DNA from: CAYLZN01 sp964387935
GTDB lineage: Bacteria; Acidobacteriota; Vicinamibacteria; Vicinamibacterales; JAFNAJ01
Assembly: GCA_964387935.1 (NCBI GenBank)
Contig: CAYLZN010000287.1
Coordinates: 1-7,679, forward strand
Direction of reading: 5' to 3'
Length of the DNA: 7,679 bases
In this document: one piece after another, positions 1 to 5,827 of the stretch
Layout: each line of letters begins with the position of its first letter
Position numbering within the stretch: the first letter of the stretch is position 1
Program-made: the position numbers and the translations under genes
The notes under the pieces: generated by a model
Databases searched by the model: none
What the model was told of the DNA's origin: nothing
The model's input: the letters and a program-made list of their open reading frames with translations, nothing else

Positions 1-56
1 CTTGCTTTCCTGTTGACGGCGCCGATCTGTCCGTCGACCCAGGGCGCGCACACCGC
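1..56. other. Leading segment without a recognisable gene
   Basis: Only 56 bases precede pilC. The pilC frame is open through them but offers no ATG, GTG or TTG start, and no homology is evident in the few residues encoded. A TTGACG at 13-18 has no matching -10 hexamer at the proper distance. It may be the 3' part of a leader or an upstream gene's end. Confidence 0.4.
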
Positions 57-1262
57 ATGGAATTCCGCTGCAGGCTGGGGACTCCGACCGGCGACATCAT
101 CGAGGAGATCCATGTTGCCGACACCGAGGCTCGTCTTCGACACGAGCTGGAGGAGAAGGGGCTCTACGTCCTGGCCCTGGAGCCGCGCGGCGCGCTGCGG
201 GTTCCGGGGCTGCAGCTCCGGCGGCGCCGCGTATCGATGCGGGAGGTCCTGGTCTTCAATCAGGAACTGGCCACGCTGCTGAAGGCGGGCATGCCCCTGG
301 TCCAGTCGCTCGACATCCTCCGGCGGCGGGTCAACAACCCCGTCTTCAAGGGCGTCCTGGACGATGTGCACGAGCGGGTCCGTGGGGGCGCCTCGCTGAG
401 CGAGGCGTTCGAGGCTCACGGGGAGTTGTTTCCCGGGATCTACACCGCCTCGCTGCTGGCGGGCGAGAAGAGCGGCGGTCTCGAGCAGGTGCTGCGCCGG
501 TATGTCACCTATGTGAAGACGGTCTCCACGGTGAAGCGCAAGACGATGTCGGCGCTCATCTACCCGGCGGTGCTGGTCCTGCTGTCGTTCGTCGTGGTCG
601 CGATCATCGTGCTCAAGGTGGTGCCGGAGTTCGGGGCGTTCTACGAGAACTTCGGCAAGGAGCTCCCGCTGGCGACCCGGGTCATCATGGCGATCTCCCA
701 GACCGTCCGCGACTGGTGGTTCGTCATCATCGGGGTCACGGCGGCCACGGTGACGGGCCTCTATGGCTGGTCGCGCCGCGAGGAGAACCGGACCCGTCTG
801 CACCGGTGGTTGCTGAGCGTGCCCTTCCTGGGCCCCACGGCGCGCAAGTTCGCGACCTCGCAGCTGGCGCGCACGCTCGCCACGCTGCTCGGTGGGGGCA
901 TTCCGCTCGTCAATGCGATCGGGGTCGCGGGGCGGGCGATCGGGAACCGGTTCATGGCGGGCGAGTTCGACGTCGTGGGCCAGCGCGTGCGCGAGGGGGA
1001 ATCCATGGCGGCCGCCATGGCGGCCCGCGCCCAGTTCCCGGACGTCGCCGTGAAGATGGTCGAGGTCGGCGAATCCACCGGGGCGCTGCAGGACATGCTG
1101 AACAGCCTCGCGGATTTCTATGACGAGGAGATCGACACCACGCTGGCTCGCTTCGTGACGCTGATCGAACCCACGCTGCTCGTGCTGATGGGGCTCATCA
1201 TCGCCGTGCTGCTGCTGGCGCTGTACATGCCGGTGTTCCAGCTCTCATCGGCGGTGGGATAG
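57..1262 (+). CDS. pilC: PilC/GspF inner-membrane platform protein of a type IV filament system
   Basis: This 401-residue protein is the polytopic platform that sits under the growing pilus or pseudopilus and couples the cytoplasmic ATPase to pilin insertion. The family normally has about 400 residues. Two GspF domains are visible, at about residues 66-190 and 267-393. Each has the paired signature: 'LLKAGMPLV' with 'GEKSGGLE' (136-143), and 'LLGGGIPLV' with 'GESTGALQ' (338-345). Predicted membrane segments lie near 168-190, 219-238 and 372-394. The N-terminus 'MEFRCRLGTPTG' matches the usual PilC start. The frame is open to the left edge of the window, but ATG 57 is its first ATG, GTG or TTG; an AGGG lies 12 bases upstream, so the ribosome site is weak. 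The next gene, for the ATPase, begins 12 bases after the stop, which fits an operon. Family assignment is secure; T4P PilC versus T2SS GspF is not settled by sequence alone. Confidence 0.95.
   Translation: MEFRCRLGTPTGDIIEEIHVADTEARLRHELEEKGLYVLALEPRGALRVPGLQLRRRRVSMREVLVFNQELATLLKAGMPLVQSLDILRRRVNNPVFKGVLDDVHERVRGGASLSEAFEAHGELFPGIYTASLLAGEKSGGLEQVLRRYVTYVKTVSTVKRKTMSALIYPAVLVLLSFVVVAIIVLKVVPEFGAFYENFGKELPLATRVIMAISQTVRDWWFVIIGVTAATVTGLYGWSRREENRTRLHRWLLSVPFLGPTARKFATSQLARTLATLLGGGIPLVNAIGVAGRAIGNRFMAGEFDVVGQRVREGESMAAAMAARAQFPDVAVKMVEVGESTGALQDMLNSLADFYDEEIDTTLARFVTLIEPTLLVLMGLIIAVLLLALYMPVFQLSSAVG
1003..1020. repeat. Perfect 18-bp palindrome inside pilC
   Basis: CCATGGCGGCCGCCATGG is its own reverse complement and encodes part of 'SMAAAMAA' in the second GspF domain. 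It is probably a by-product of Ala/Met codons in GC-rich coding DNA, since the flanking bases do not extend the symmetry. Confidence 0.6.
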
Positions 1263-1274
1263 GGGAACGACACA

Positions 1275-2960
1275 GTGGCCACACCGGTCAACGGCCTCGG
1301 CACTCGGACGGGCAACGGGCAGGCGGCGGCGCCCGGGCAGGACCTCTACACCGAGAACGCCCCGCGCTCCGAGGCGGACCTCGTCCACGAGGTGGCCAAT
1401 GCGCGCCGGCTCGCGGAGCGCTACCGCCTCGAGTTCGTCGACATGGAGGACTTCCGCCTCGACCAGGAGCTGTTCCGGTCGATCCCGGCGGATCTCATGC
1501 TCCGCTACGGGTTCGTGCCCCATCGCCGCGACGGCTCGTCGCTCGTGATCGTCGTGTCGGACCCCACCGATCTGCCGATGATCGACGAGCTGTCGATGCT
1601 GCTCGGCACGCCGCTCAAGGTCACCGTGGGCGCGCCGACGGCCATCCAGGCGATGCTCAAGAAGAGCGAGAGCTCGCAGCGCGTCCTGGAGGAAGCGACC
1701 GAGAGCTTCCAGCTCCAGCTCCTCAAGGAAGACGAGCAGGGCGACGAGACGCTCTCGGTCGAGAAGCTCACGAGCGACATCAGCCCGATCATCCGGCTCG
1801 TGGACTCGACGGTCTTCACCGCGCTGCAGCGCCGCGCCAGCGACATCCACATCGAGACGCAGGACGACGCCGTGCACGTGAAGTACCGCATCGACGGTGT
1901 GCTCCAGCCCGCGATGCGGCCGATCGACAAGCGCTTCCACAGTCCGATCATCTCGCGCATCAAGGTCATGGCCGAGCTGGACATCGCCGAGAAGCGCGTC
2001 CCGCAGGATGGCCGGTTCAAGCTGCGGCTGAAGGGCAAGACCATCGACTTCCGCGTGTCGATCATGCCCAGCGTGCACGGGGAGGACGCCGTCATCCGCA
2101 TCCTGGACAAGGAGTCGATCAGCGAGCAGTTCACCGAGCTGCGGCTGGACATCCTCGGCTTTCCGGAGCCGGAGCTCAAGCGGTTCCGCAAGTACATCCG
2201 CGAGCCCTACGGCATGGTGCTCGTCACGGGGCCGACGGGGAGCGGCAAGACGACGACGCTGTACGCCGCGCTGTCCGAGATCAAGTCGGTCGAGGACAAG
2301 ATCATCACGATCGAGGACCCGGTCGAATACCAGCTCAAAGGCATCACGCAGATTCCGATCAACGAGAAGAAGGGCCTGACGTTCGCGCGCGGGCTGCGGT
2401 CCATCCTGCGGCACGACCCGGACAAGGTGATGGTCGGCGAGATCCGCGACGCGGAGACGGCGCAGATCGCCATCAATTCGGCCCTCACGGGGCACCTCGT
2501 GTTCACGACCGTGCATGCCAACAATGTCGTGGACGTGCTGGGGCGGTTCCTGAACATGGGGGTCGAGGCGTATCAGTTCGTGTCCGCCCTCAACTGCGTG
2601 CTGGCGCAGCGACTGGTCCGACTCATCTGCACGCACTGCAAGCGGCCGTCGAAGGTGACCCCGGCGATGATGCACGAGTCGGGCCTCGACCCCGACCTGG
2701 CGCAGTCGCGCACGTTCTACGAGGGCTCGGGCTGCATCGAGTGCGGAGGCACGGGCTACAAGGGCCGCACGGCCATCTGCGAATTGCTGGACCTGAGCGA
2801 TCGCATTCGTGAAATGATCCTGGACCGGCGCCCGAACTCGGAGATCAAGCGCGTGGCGCGCGAAGAGGGCATGCGGTTCCTGCGGGAGTGCGCCGTGGAC
2901 CGCGTGCTGTCCGGCCTGACGACCTTGCGCGAGATCAACAAGGTCACGTTCGTGGAGTAG
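1275..2960 (+). CDS. pilB: PilB/GspE assembly ATPase
   Basis: This 561-residue cytoplasmic hexameric ATPase powers polymerisation of pilins or pseudopilins through PilC. Residues 34-140 form one GspE N-terminal (MshEN-like) domain. Residues about 165-550 form the motor: Walker A 'GPTGSGKTT' (319-327), Asp box 'ITIEDPVEY' (344-352), Walker B ending 'VMVGEIRD' (385-392) and His box 'TGHLVFTTVHAN' (405-416). A zinc tetracysteine, 'CTHC' (452-455) and 'CIEC' (487-490), is typical of the GspE/PilB extension ATPases and absent from PilT retraction ATPases. The GTG start at 1275 has AGGGG nine bases upstream, and no other start fits the N-terminal domain. The first ~30 residues are low-complexity, and the first, glycine-containing c-di-GMP motif of a complete MshEN domain is not seen. 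The pilM-like gene starts six bases after the stop. Confidence 0.96.
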   Translation: MATPVNGLGTRTGNGQAAAPGQDLYTENAPRSEADLVHEVANARRLAERYRLEFVDMEDFRLDQELFRSIPADLMLRYGFVPHRRDGSSLVIVVSDPTDLPMIDELSMLLGTPLKVTVGAPTAIQAMLKKSESSQRVLEEATESFQLQLLKEDEQGDETLSVEKLTSDISPIIRLVDSTVFTALQRRASDIHIETQDDAVHVKYRIDGVLQPAMRPIDKRFHSPIISRIKVMAELDIAEKRVPQDGRFKLRLKGKTIDFRVSIMPSVHGEDAVIRILDKESISEQFTELRLDILGFPEPELKRFRKYIREPYGMVLVTGPTGSGKTTTLYAALSEIKSVEDKIITIEDPVEYQLKGITQIPINEKKGLTFARGLRSILRHDPDKVMVGEIRDAETAQIAINSALTGHLVFTTVHANNVVDVLGRFLNMGVEAYQFVSALNCVLAQRLVRLICTHCKRPSKVTPAMMHESGLDPDLAQSRTFYEGSGCIECGGTGYKGRTAICELLDLSDRIREMILDRRPNSEIKRVAREEGMRFLRECAVDRVLSGLTTLREINKVTFVE

Positions 2961-2966
2961 GCAGCC

Positions 2967-3929
2967 GTGACAATGCTCACACGCTGGTGGTCCTCGCCTC
3001 CGCCCGTCGTCGGGCTCGAGGTGTCGGCGGCGCGGGTGACGGGCATCGCGCTGACGGGGCGTGGCCAGGACCGCAGCGTCAGCCAGTACACCACGGTCTC
3101 GCTGCCCGCCGGCGCGGTCGTCCCCACCCTCACCGCCGACAACATCGTGGACCGAGTGGCGGTGGGCCAGGCGGTGCAGCGCGTGCTGGAGGAGCTCGGC
3201 CGGCCGAAGCGCGTCGCGCTCGTGGTGCCGGACGGCGCGGCCAAGGTGTCGTTCGTGCGGTTCGACAGGGTCCCGCCGCGCGCAGACGACCTCGCGCAGA
3301 TGGTCCGGTGGCAGGTGCGGAAGTCGGTGCCCTTTCCGATCGAGAGTGCGCAGATTGGCCTCATGCCGTCGCTCGATCTGGAGGGGGGCGGCCGCGAGTT
3401 CGTCGTCGTCGTGATGCGGCGGGACGTGGTGGAGAGCTATGAGTCGCTGGTGCAGGGCGCCGGCGCCCACCCAGGCATCGTGGACCTGGCGTCGTTCGAT
3501 CTGGTCAACCTGGTCCTGGCCGCCGACCAGCGCAGCGGGCGCGTGTTCGAGGCCGACTGGCTGCTCGTGCATCTCACGCCGCATGCGAGCACGCTGGGGC
3601 TCGTGCGCGAGGGGCAGCTCGTCTTCTATCGCAGCCGCGTCACCGACGGCCAGGAGCCGCTCGTCGATCTCGTCCATCAGACGGCGATGTACTACGAGGA
3701 CCGCCTGGGTGGGCGCGGGTTCGGGCGTGTGGTGCTGGCGGCCGCCGCCGATGCGCTCGCGGTCGAGGGCGCGAAGGTACAGCGCACGCTCGAGGAGCGC
3801 CTCCGCAGCACGGTCGAGATGCTCGATGCGTCGAAGGCCGCCCGTCTCGGGGACCGGGTACCGGCGGGCGCAGACGATCGCCTGGCCATGACGCCCGCGC
3901 TGGGCGTCCTGCTGCGGGAGGTGGCGTGA
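2967..3929 (+). CDS. pilM: PilM-like actin-fold assembly protein
   Basis: This 320-residue protein resembles PilM, the cytoplasmic actin-like (FtsA-fold) protein that binds the PilN tail and links the PilNOP alignment complex to PilB/PilC. Family landmarks in order are the opening strand 'VVGLEVSAARVTGIAL' (14-29), 'VALVVPDGAAKVSFVRF' (83-99), 'WQVRKSVPFPIES' (115-127), 'GIVDLASFDLVN' (170-181) and 'RVVLAAAADAL' (254-264). It is shorter than typical PilM (about 350). Nucleotide-contact positions look altered: Glu18 sits where Asp is usual in 'GxDxG/S', and 'VHLTPHAST' (201-209) stands in place of a 'VDIGxxxT' motif. This suggests weak or lost ATP binding, which is inferred by eye. No membrane segment is seen. 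The GTG start has GGAG nine bases upstream; ATG 2973 is an alternative. Its position directly before pilN supports the call. Confidence 0.85.
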   Translation: MTMLTRWWSSPPPVVGLEVSAARVTGIALTGRGQDRSVSQYTTVSLPAGAVVPTLTADNIVDRVAVGQAVQRVLEELGRPKRVALVVPDGAAKVSFVRFDRVPPRADDLAQMVRWQVRKSVPFPIESAQIGLMPSLDLEGGGREFVVVVMRRDVVESYESLVQGAGAHPGIVDLASFDLVNLVLAADQRSGRVFEADWLLVHLTPHASTLGLVREGQLVFYRSRVTDGQEPLVDLVHQTAMYYEDRLGGRGFGRVVLAAAADALAVEGAKVQRTLEERLRSTVEMLDASKAARLGDRVPAGADDRLAMTPALGVLLREVA

Positions 3930-3931
3930 TG
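3915..3931 (+). promoter_or_regulatory. pilM/pilN coupled stop-start with ribosome binding site
   Basis: GGGAGG (3915-3920) precedes GTG 3926 and ATG 3929, with the pilM TGA at 3927-3929 overlapping both. The site is strong and within the pilM coding end, so pilN translation is probably re-initiated by ribosomes finishing pilM. Spacing is 5 bases to GTG and 8 to ATG, which favours ATG. Confidence 0.75.
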
Positions 3932-4534
3932 CTGAAGGCCAACGTTGCCACCCGGCCGTTCTACAACGAACGGGGCGTCCAGTGGCTGCTGGGCCTGCTC
4001 GGGCTCCTGCTGCTCGCGCTCACGACCTACCACGTCGTGGCGTTCCAGAGCCTGTCTGGCCGCGAGGCCCAGCTGGCGTCGCGCACGTCGGCCGGGGAAG
4101 CGCGCACCCGCGAACTGCGGGCGGACGCCGCACGGCTCAAGGCGAGCATCCGGCAGGACGAGCTGGACCTCGTCGTGGCCGCCGCCCGTGAGGCCAACGG
4201 CCTCATCGAGCAGCGCACGTTCTCGTGGACAGGGCTGTTCAACCATCTCGAGGGCACACTGCCCGCCGACGTGATGCTGACGGCCGTTCATCCAGCCGTG
4301 GAGGATGGCGCGCTCGTGGTGACGCTCACCGTCGTCGGCCGTGAGGTGGCGGCGATCGACAGATTCATGCAGGAGCTCGAGGACACGCAGGCGTTCCGCG
4401 ATGTCCTGTCGCGCGATGAGCGCGCGCTCGAGGATGGCGGGTACGAGGCCTCGCTCGTCGGGGTGTACGAGCCGGAGGCGGCGGCACGCGAGACCGGGGG
4501 TGGGGCCAGCGACGCGCGGGGAGCGGGACAGTGA
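3929..4534 (+). CDS. pilN: PilN-like inner-membrane alignment protein
   Basis: The protein has 201 residues from ATG 3929, or 202 from GTG 3926. PilN is a bitopic inner-membrane protein whose short cytoplasmic N-terminus docks on PilM and whose periplasmic domain pairs with PilO. Visible here are a cytoplasmic tail with 'NVATRPFYNER' (5-15), one membrane helix (about 18-37), a heptad-like charged coiled-coil stretch (about 43-80), a ferredoxin-like alpha/beta region (about 95-180) and a Gly/Ala-rich C-terminal tail. The proteobacterial 'INLLPWR' tail motif is absent; the 'ATRPF' form is one I associate with acidobacterial PilN. GGGAGG at 3915-3920 suits either start. I prefer ATG 3929, whose A is the last base of the pilM stop. 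Low sequence conservation is normal for this family, so the name rests on topology, tail motif and gene order. Confidence 0.85.
   Translation: MLKANVATRPFYNERGVQWLLGLLGLLLLALTTYHVVAFQSLSGREAQLASRTSAGEARTRELRADAARLKASIRQDELDLVVAAAREANGLIEQRTFSWTGLFNHLEGTLPADVMLTAVHPAVEDGALVVTLTVVGREVAAIDRFMQELEDTQAFRDVLSRDERALEDGGYEASLVGVYEPEAAARETGGGASDARGAGQ
4518..4534 (+). promoter_or_regulatory. pilN/pilO coupled stop-start with ribosome binding site
   Basis: GGGGAG (4518-4523) lies seven bases before GTG 4531, which shares its last three bases with the pilN TGA. This arrangement decides the pilO start and suggests coupled translation of the two partners of the PilN-PilO heterodimer. Confidence 0.75.
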
Positions 4535-5112
4535 CCGAGAGCCTTGGACGCCGGGTGTTTCGCGAGAAGCGCGGGCTCATCCTCGTGCTGCTGGCGCTCG
4601 CCCTGGCCAACGCCGCGTTCTTCGCGGGCGTGATCTACCCGCTGCAGCGCCGGGTCGCCTCGGCGGACCAGCGCGCGGCGGCCGCCGCCGCGGAGCTCGC
4701 CACGGCCGAGCGTGAGCATCAACGCGCCGTGGCGGTCGTGGAAGGCAAGCAGCGGGCCGAAACCGAGCTGCGTCGGTTTTACGACCAGATCCTGCCCGCC
4801 AGCCAGAGCGATGCCCGGCGCATGACCTACCGACGGCTCGCGGAACTCGCGCGCGACGCCAACCTGGACTTCGACCACCGGACCTTCGCGGTCAAGGACG
4901 TCCGCGACAGCTCGCTCCGGCGGCTCGAAATCGTCATGTTGCTTCAGGGCTCGTATGGGGACATCCGACGGTTCGTCTACGCGCTCGAGAAGGGGCGGGA
5001 GTTCGTCGTGATTACGGGCATCGACGTGGTCCAGCGTGAACAGGACAGCGCGGGGCTGGAGCTGACCATCCAGCTGGCCACGTACTACCAGGTACGGGGC
5101 GATGGATCCTAG
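4531..5112 (+). CDS. pilO: PilO-like inner-membrane alignment protein
   Basis: This 193-residue protein has PilO topology: a short basic cytoplasmic tail with 'RRVFREKRG' (7-15), one membrane helix (about 16-36), an Ala/Glu/Arg-rich periplasmic coiled coil (about 40-82) and a ferredoxin-like domain (about 98-187) ending 'LTIQLATYYQVRG'. PilO heterodimerises with PilN and carries the PilP/GspC-type connector; in T2SS the analogous subunit is GspM. The segments 'YDQILPAS' (84-91) and 'YRRLAELARDANLDF' (100-114) fit the usual PilO hinge between coil and globular domain. The GTG start overlaps the pilN stop in a GTGA arrangement, with GGGGAG at 4518-4523 seven bases upstream. Together these suggest translational coupling and balanced PilN:PilO synthesis. 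Assignment is by architecture and position; primary sequence is diverged. Confidence 0.85.
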   Translation: MTESLGRRVFREKRGLILVLLALALANAAFFAGVIYPLQRRVASADQRAAAAAAELATAEREHQRAVAVVEGKQRAETELRRFYDQILPASQSDARRMTYRRLAELARDANLDFDHRTFAVKDVRDSSLRRLEIVMLLQGSYGDIRRFVYALEKGREFVVITGIDVVQREQDSAGLELTIQLATYYQVRGDGS

Positions 5113-5713
5113 GCAGAAACGGCAGCGGCTGCTGCTCACCGGCCTGGCCGCGGTCCTCGCCATCGTACTCGTGTACCAGTTCTGGCCTTCTGCACCAGCC
5201 GCCGTGGCGCAGGCGCCCGCGCAACCCGTGCGGACCCAGGCCGAGCGCCCTGGCGGCGCACGGGGGGGGCGTGGTACGTCGCCCGATGTCGTGTCCCTCG
5301 AGGTGGTGAACGTGGAGATCGCGCGGCTGCAGCAGCCGCTGCCCGCCCCGGGCCGAACCGGCCGGGACCCGTTCCGTTACCAGGCGCGCGCCCGGGAGAC
5401 CGCCGTCGTGCCGGTGCCGGTCGCGAGGCCCGTCGTCTCGCCAGGCAACGCCGGCAGCGACGGCAGCATGAGCACCACACCCCCGCCCCCGCCGCCACCG
5501 CCGCCGATCACGCTGAAGTTCATCGGCCTGCTGACGGCCGAGAAAGGCGTCGGCCGTGTAGCCGTGCTGAGCGACGGCAAGTACGTGTTCTACGGACGCG
5601 AAGGGGACGTGATCGAGGGGCGCTACCGCGTGCTCAAGATCGGCGAGGAGTCGATCCAGATGGAACACGTCGATGGCCGGGGCCGACAGACGATTCGCCT
5701 GTCGGGCGCGTAG
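5102..5713 (+). CDS. PilP/GspC-like periplasmic connector, proline-rich, membrane-anchored
   Basis: This 203-residue protein occupies the pilP position. It has a basic N-terminus and one hydrophobic helix (about 9-27), an Ala/Pro/Gly-rich linker (30-62), a segment with 'GRDPF' (87-91) that recalls the 'NPF'-type motif of PilP-like proteins, a run of nine prolines (127-135) and a small beta-rich C-terminal domain (136-203: 'ITLKFIGLLTAEKGVGRVAV', then 'YVFYGREGDVIEGRYRVLKI'). That last domain resembles the PilP beta-sandwich or the GspC homology region, which contacts the N0/N1 domains of the secretin. There is no cysteine anywhere, so it cannot be a lipoprotein like classical PilP; its anchor-linker-HR layout is closer to GspC. 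It overlaps the end of pilO by 11 bases, with only a weak AGG upstream. The role is inferred from position and the C-terminal domain. Confidence 0.75.
   Translation: MDPRQKRQRLLLTGLAAVLAIVLVYQFWPSAPAAVAQAPAQPVRTQAERPGGARGGRGTSPDVVSLEVVNVEIARLQQPLPAPGRTGRDPFRYQARARETAVVPVPVARPVVSPGNAGSDGSMSTTPPPPPPPPPITLKFIGLLTAEKGVGRVAVLSDGKYVFYGREGDVIEGRYRVLKIGEESIQMEHVDGRGRQTIRLSGA
5480..5506 (+). other. Nine-proline codon run in the PilP/GspC-like gene
   Basis: Nine consecutive CCN codons (CCC, CCG and CCA mixed) encode residues 127-135, just before the folded C-terminal domain. Consecutive prolines stall ribosomes and normally need elongation factor P. Structurally the run would form a stiff polyproline-II spacer between the anchor and the secretin-facing domain. 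The mixed codons argue against a recent slippage product. Confidence 0.9.
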
Positions 5714-5767
5714 GACCGTCGCCGAGAGCCGGGCCAGGGGCAACGCCGAGAGGAGACCGTGAGCGTG
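5714..5767 (+). promoter_or_regulatory. Short leader before the secretin gene with ribosome binding site
   Basis: This is the largest gap between genes in the window (54 bases to ATG 5768). It contains AGGAG at 5751-5755 and an 8-base direct repeat GCCGAGAG at 5721-5728 and 5745-5752; the second copy overlaps the Shine-Dalgarno region. I see no convincing promoter hexamers and no hairpin with a T-run, so readthrough from upstream is the simplest assumption. Confidence 0.5.
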
Positions 5768-5827
5768 ATGCGAGGACTCGCAAGGATGACGGTGGCAGCC
5801 GCGGTGCTCGTCGTGGCCGCGGGCTGC
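5768..5827 (+). other. Lipoprotein signal peptide and lipobox of the secretin
   Basis: The segment encodes a basic n-region (Arg2, Arg6), an Ala/Val/Leu hydrophobic core and 'VVAAGC', with the cysteine codon at 5825-5827. Ala at -3 is less common than Leu but allowed by the lipoprotein pattern. Asp is absent at +2 (Gly follows), so retention in the inner membrane by an Asp+2 rule is not expected and an outer-membrane destination is plausible. Assigned by eye only. Confidence 0.7.

Noticed and set aside
13..18. TTGACG as a possible -35 promoter element ahead of pilC
   Set aside because: The position 17 bases downstream (around 36-41, GACCCA) bears no resemblance to a -10 hexamer, and a single hexamer match is not evidence.
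2888..3442. A 184-codon + strand frame spanning the pilB/pilM boundary
   Set aside because: It overlaps two genes with strong family evidence and encodes a Gly/Arg/Ala-rich sequence without domain signals.
1245..3677. An 810-codon open frame on the - strand, opposite pilB and most of pilM
   Set aside because: Its product is rich in His, Arg, Asp, Ala and Leu with no recognisable domain, and it lies antisense to genes with clear family motifs. GC-rich third positions remove stop codons in the mirror frame, which explains its length.
3926..3928. GTG 3926 as the pilN start
   Set aside because: It is possible and adds only one Met, but ATG 3929 has better spacing from GGGAGG and is the stronger initiator.
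5714..5758. A rho-independent terminator between the connector and secretin genes
   Set aside because: No GC-rich hairpin followed by a run of T was found, so the genes are most simply co-transcribed.
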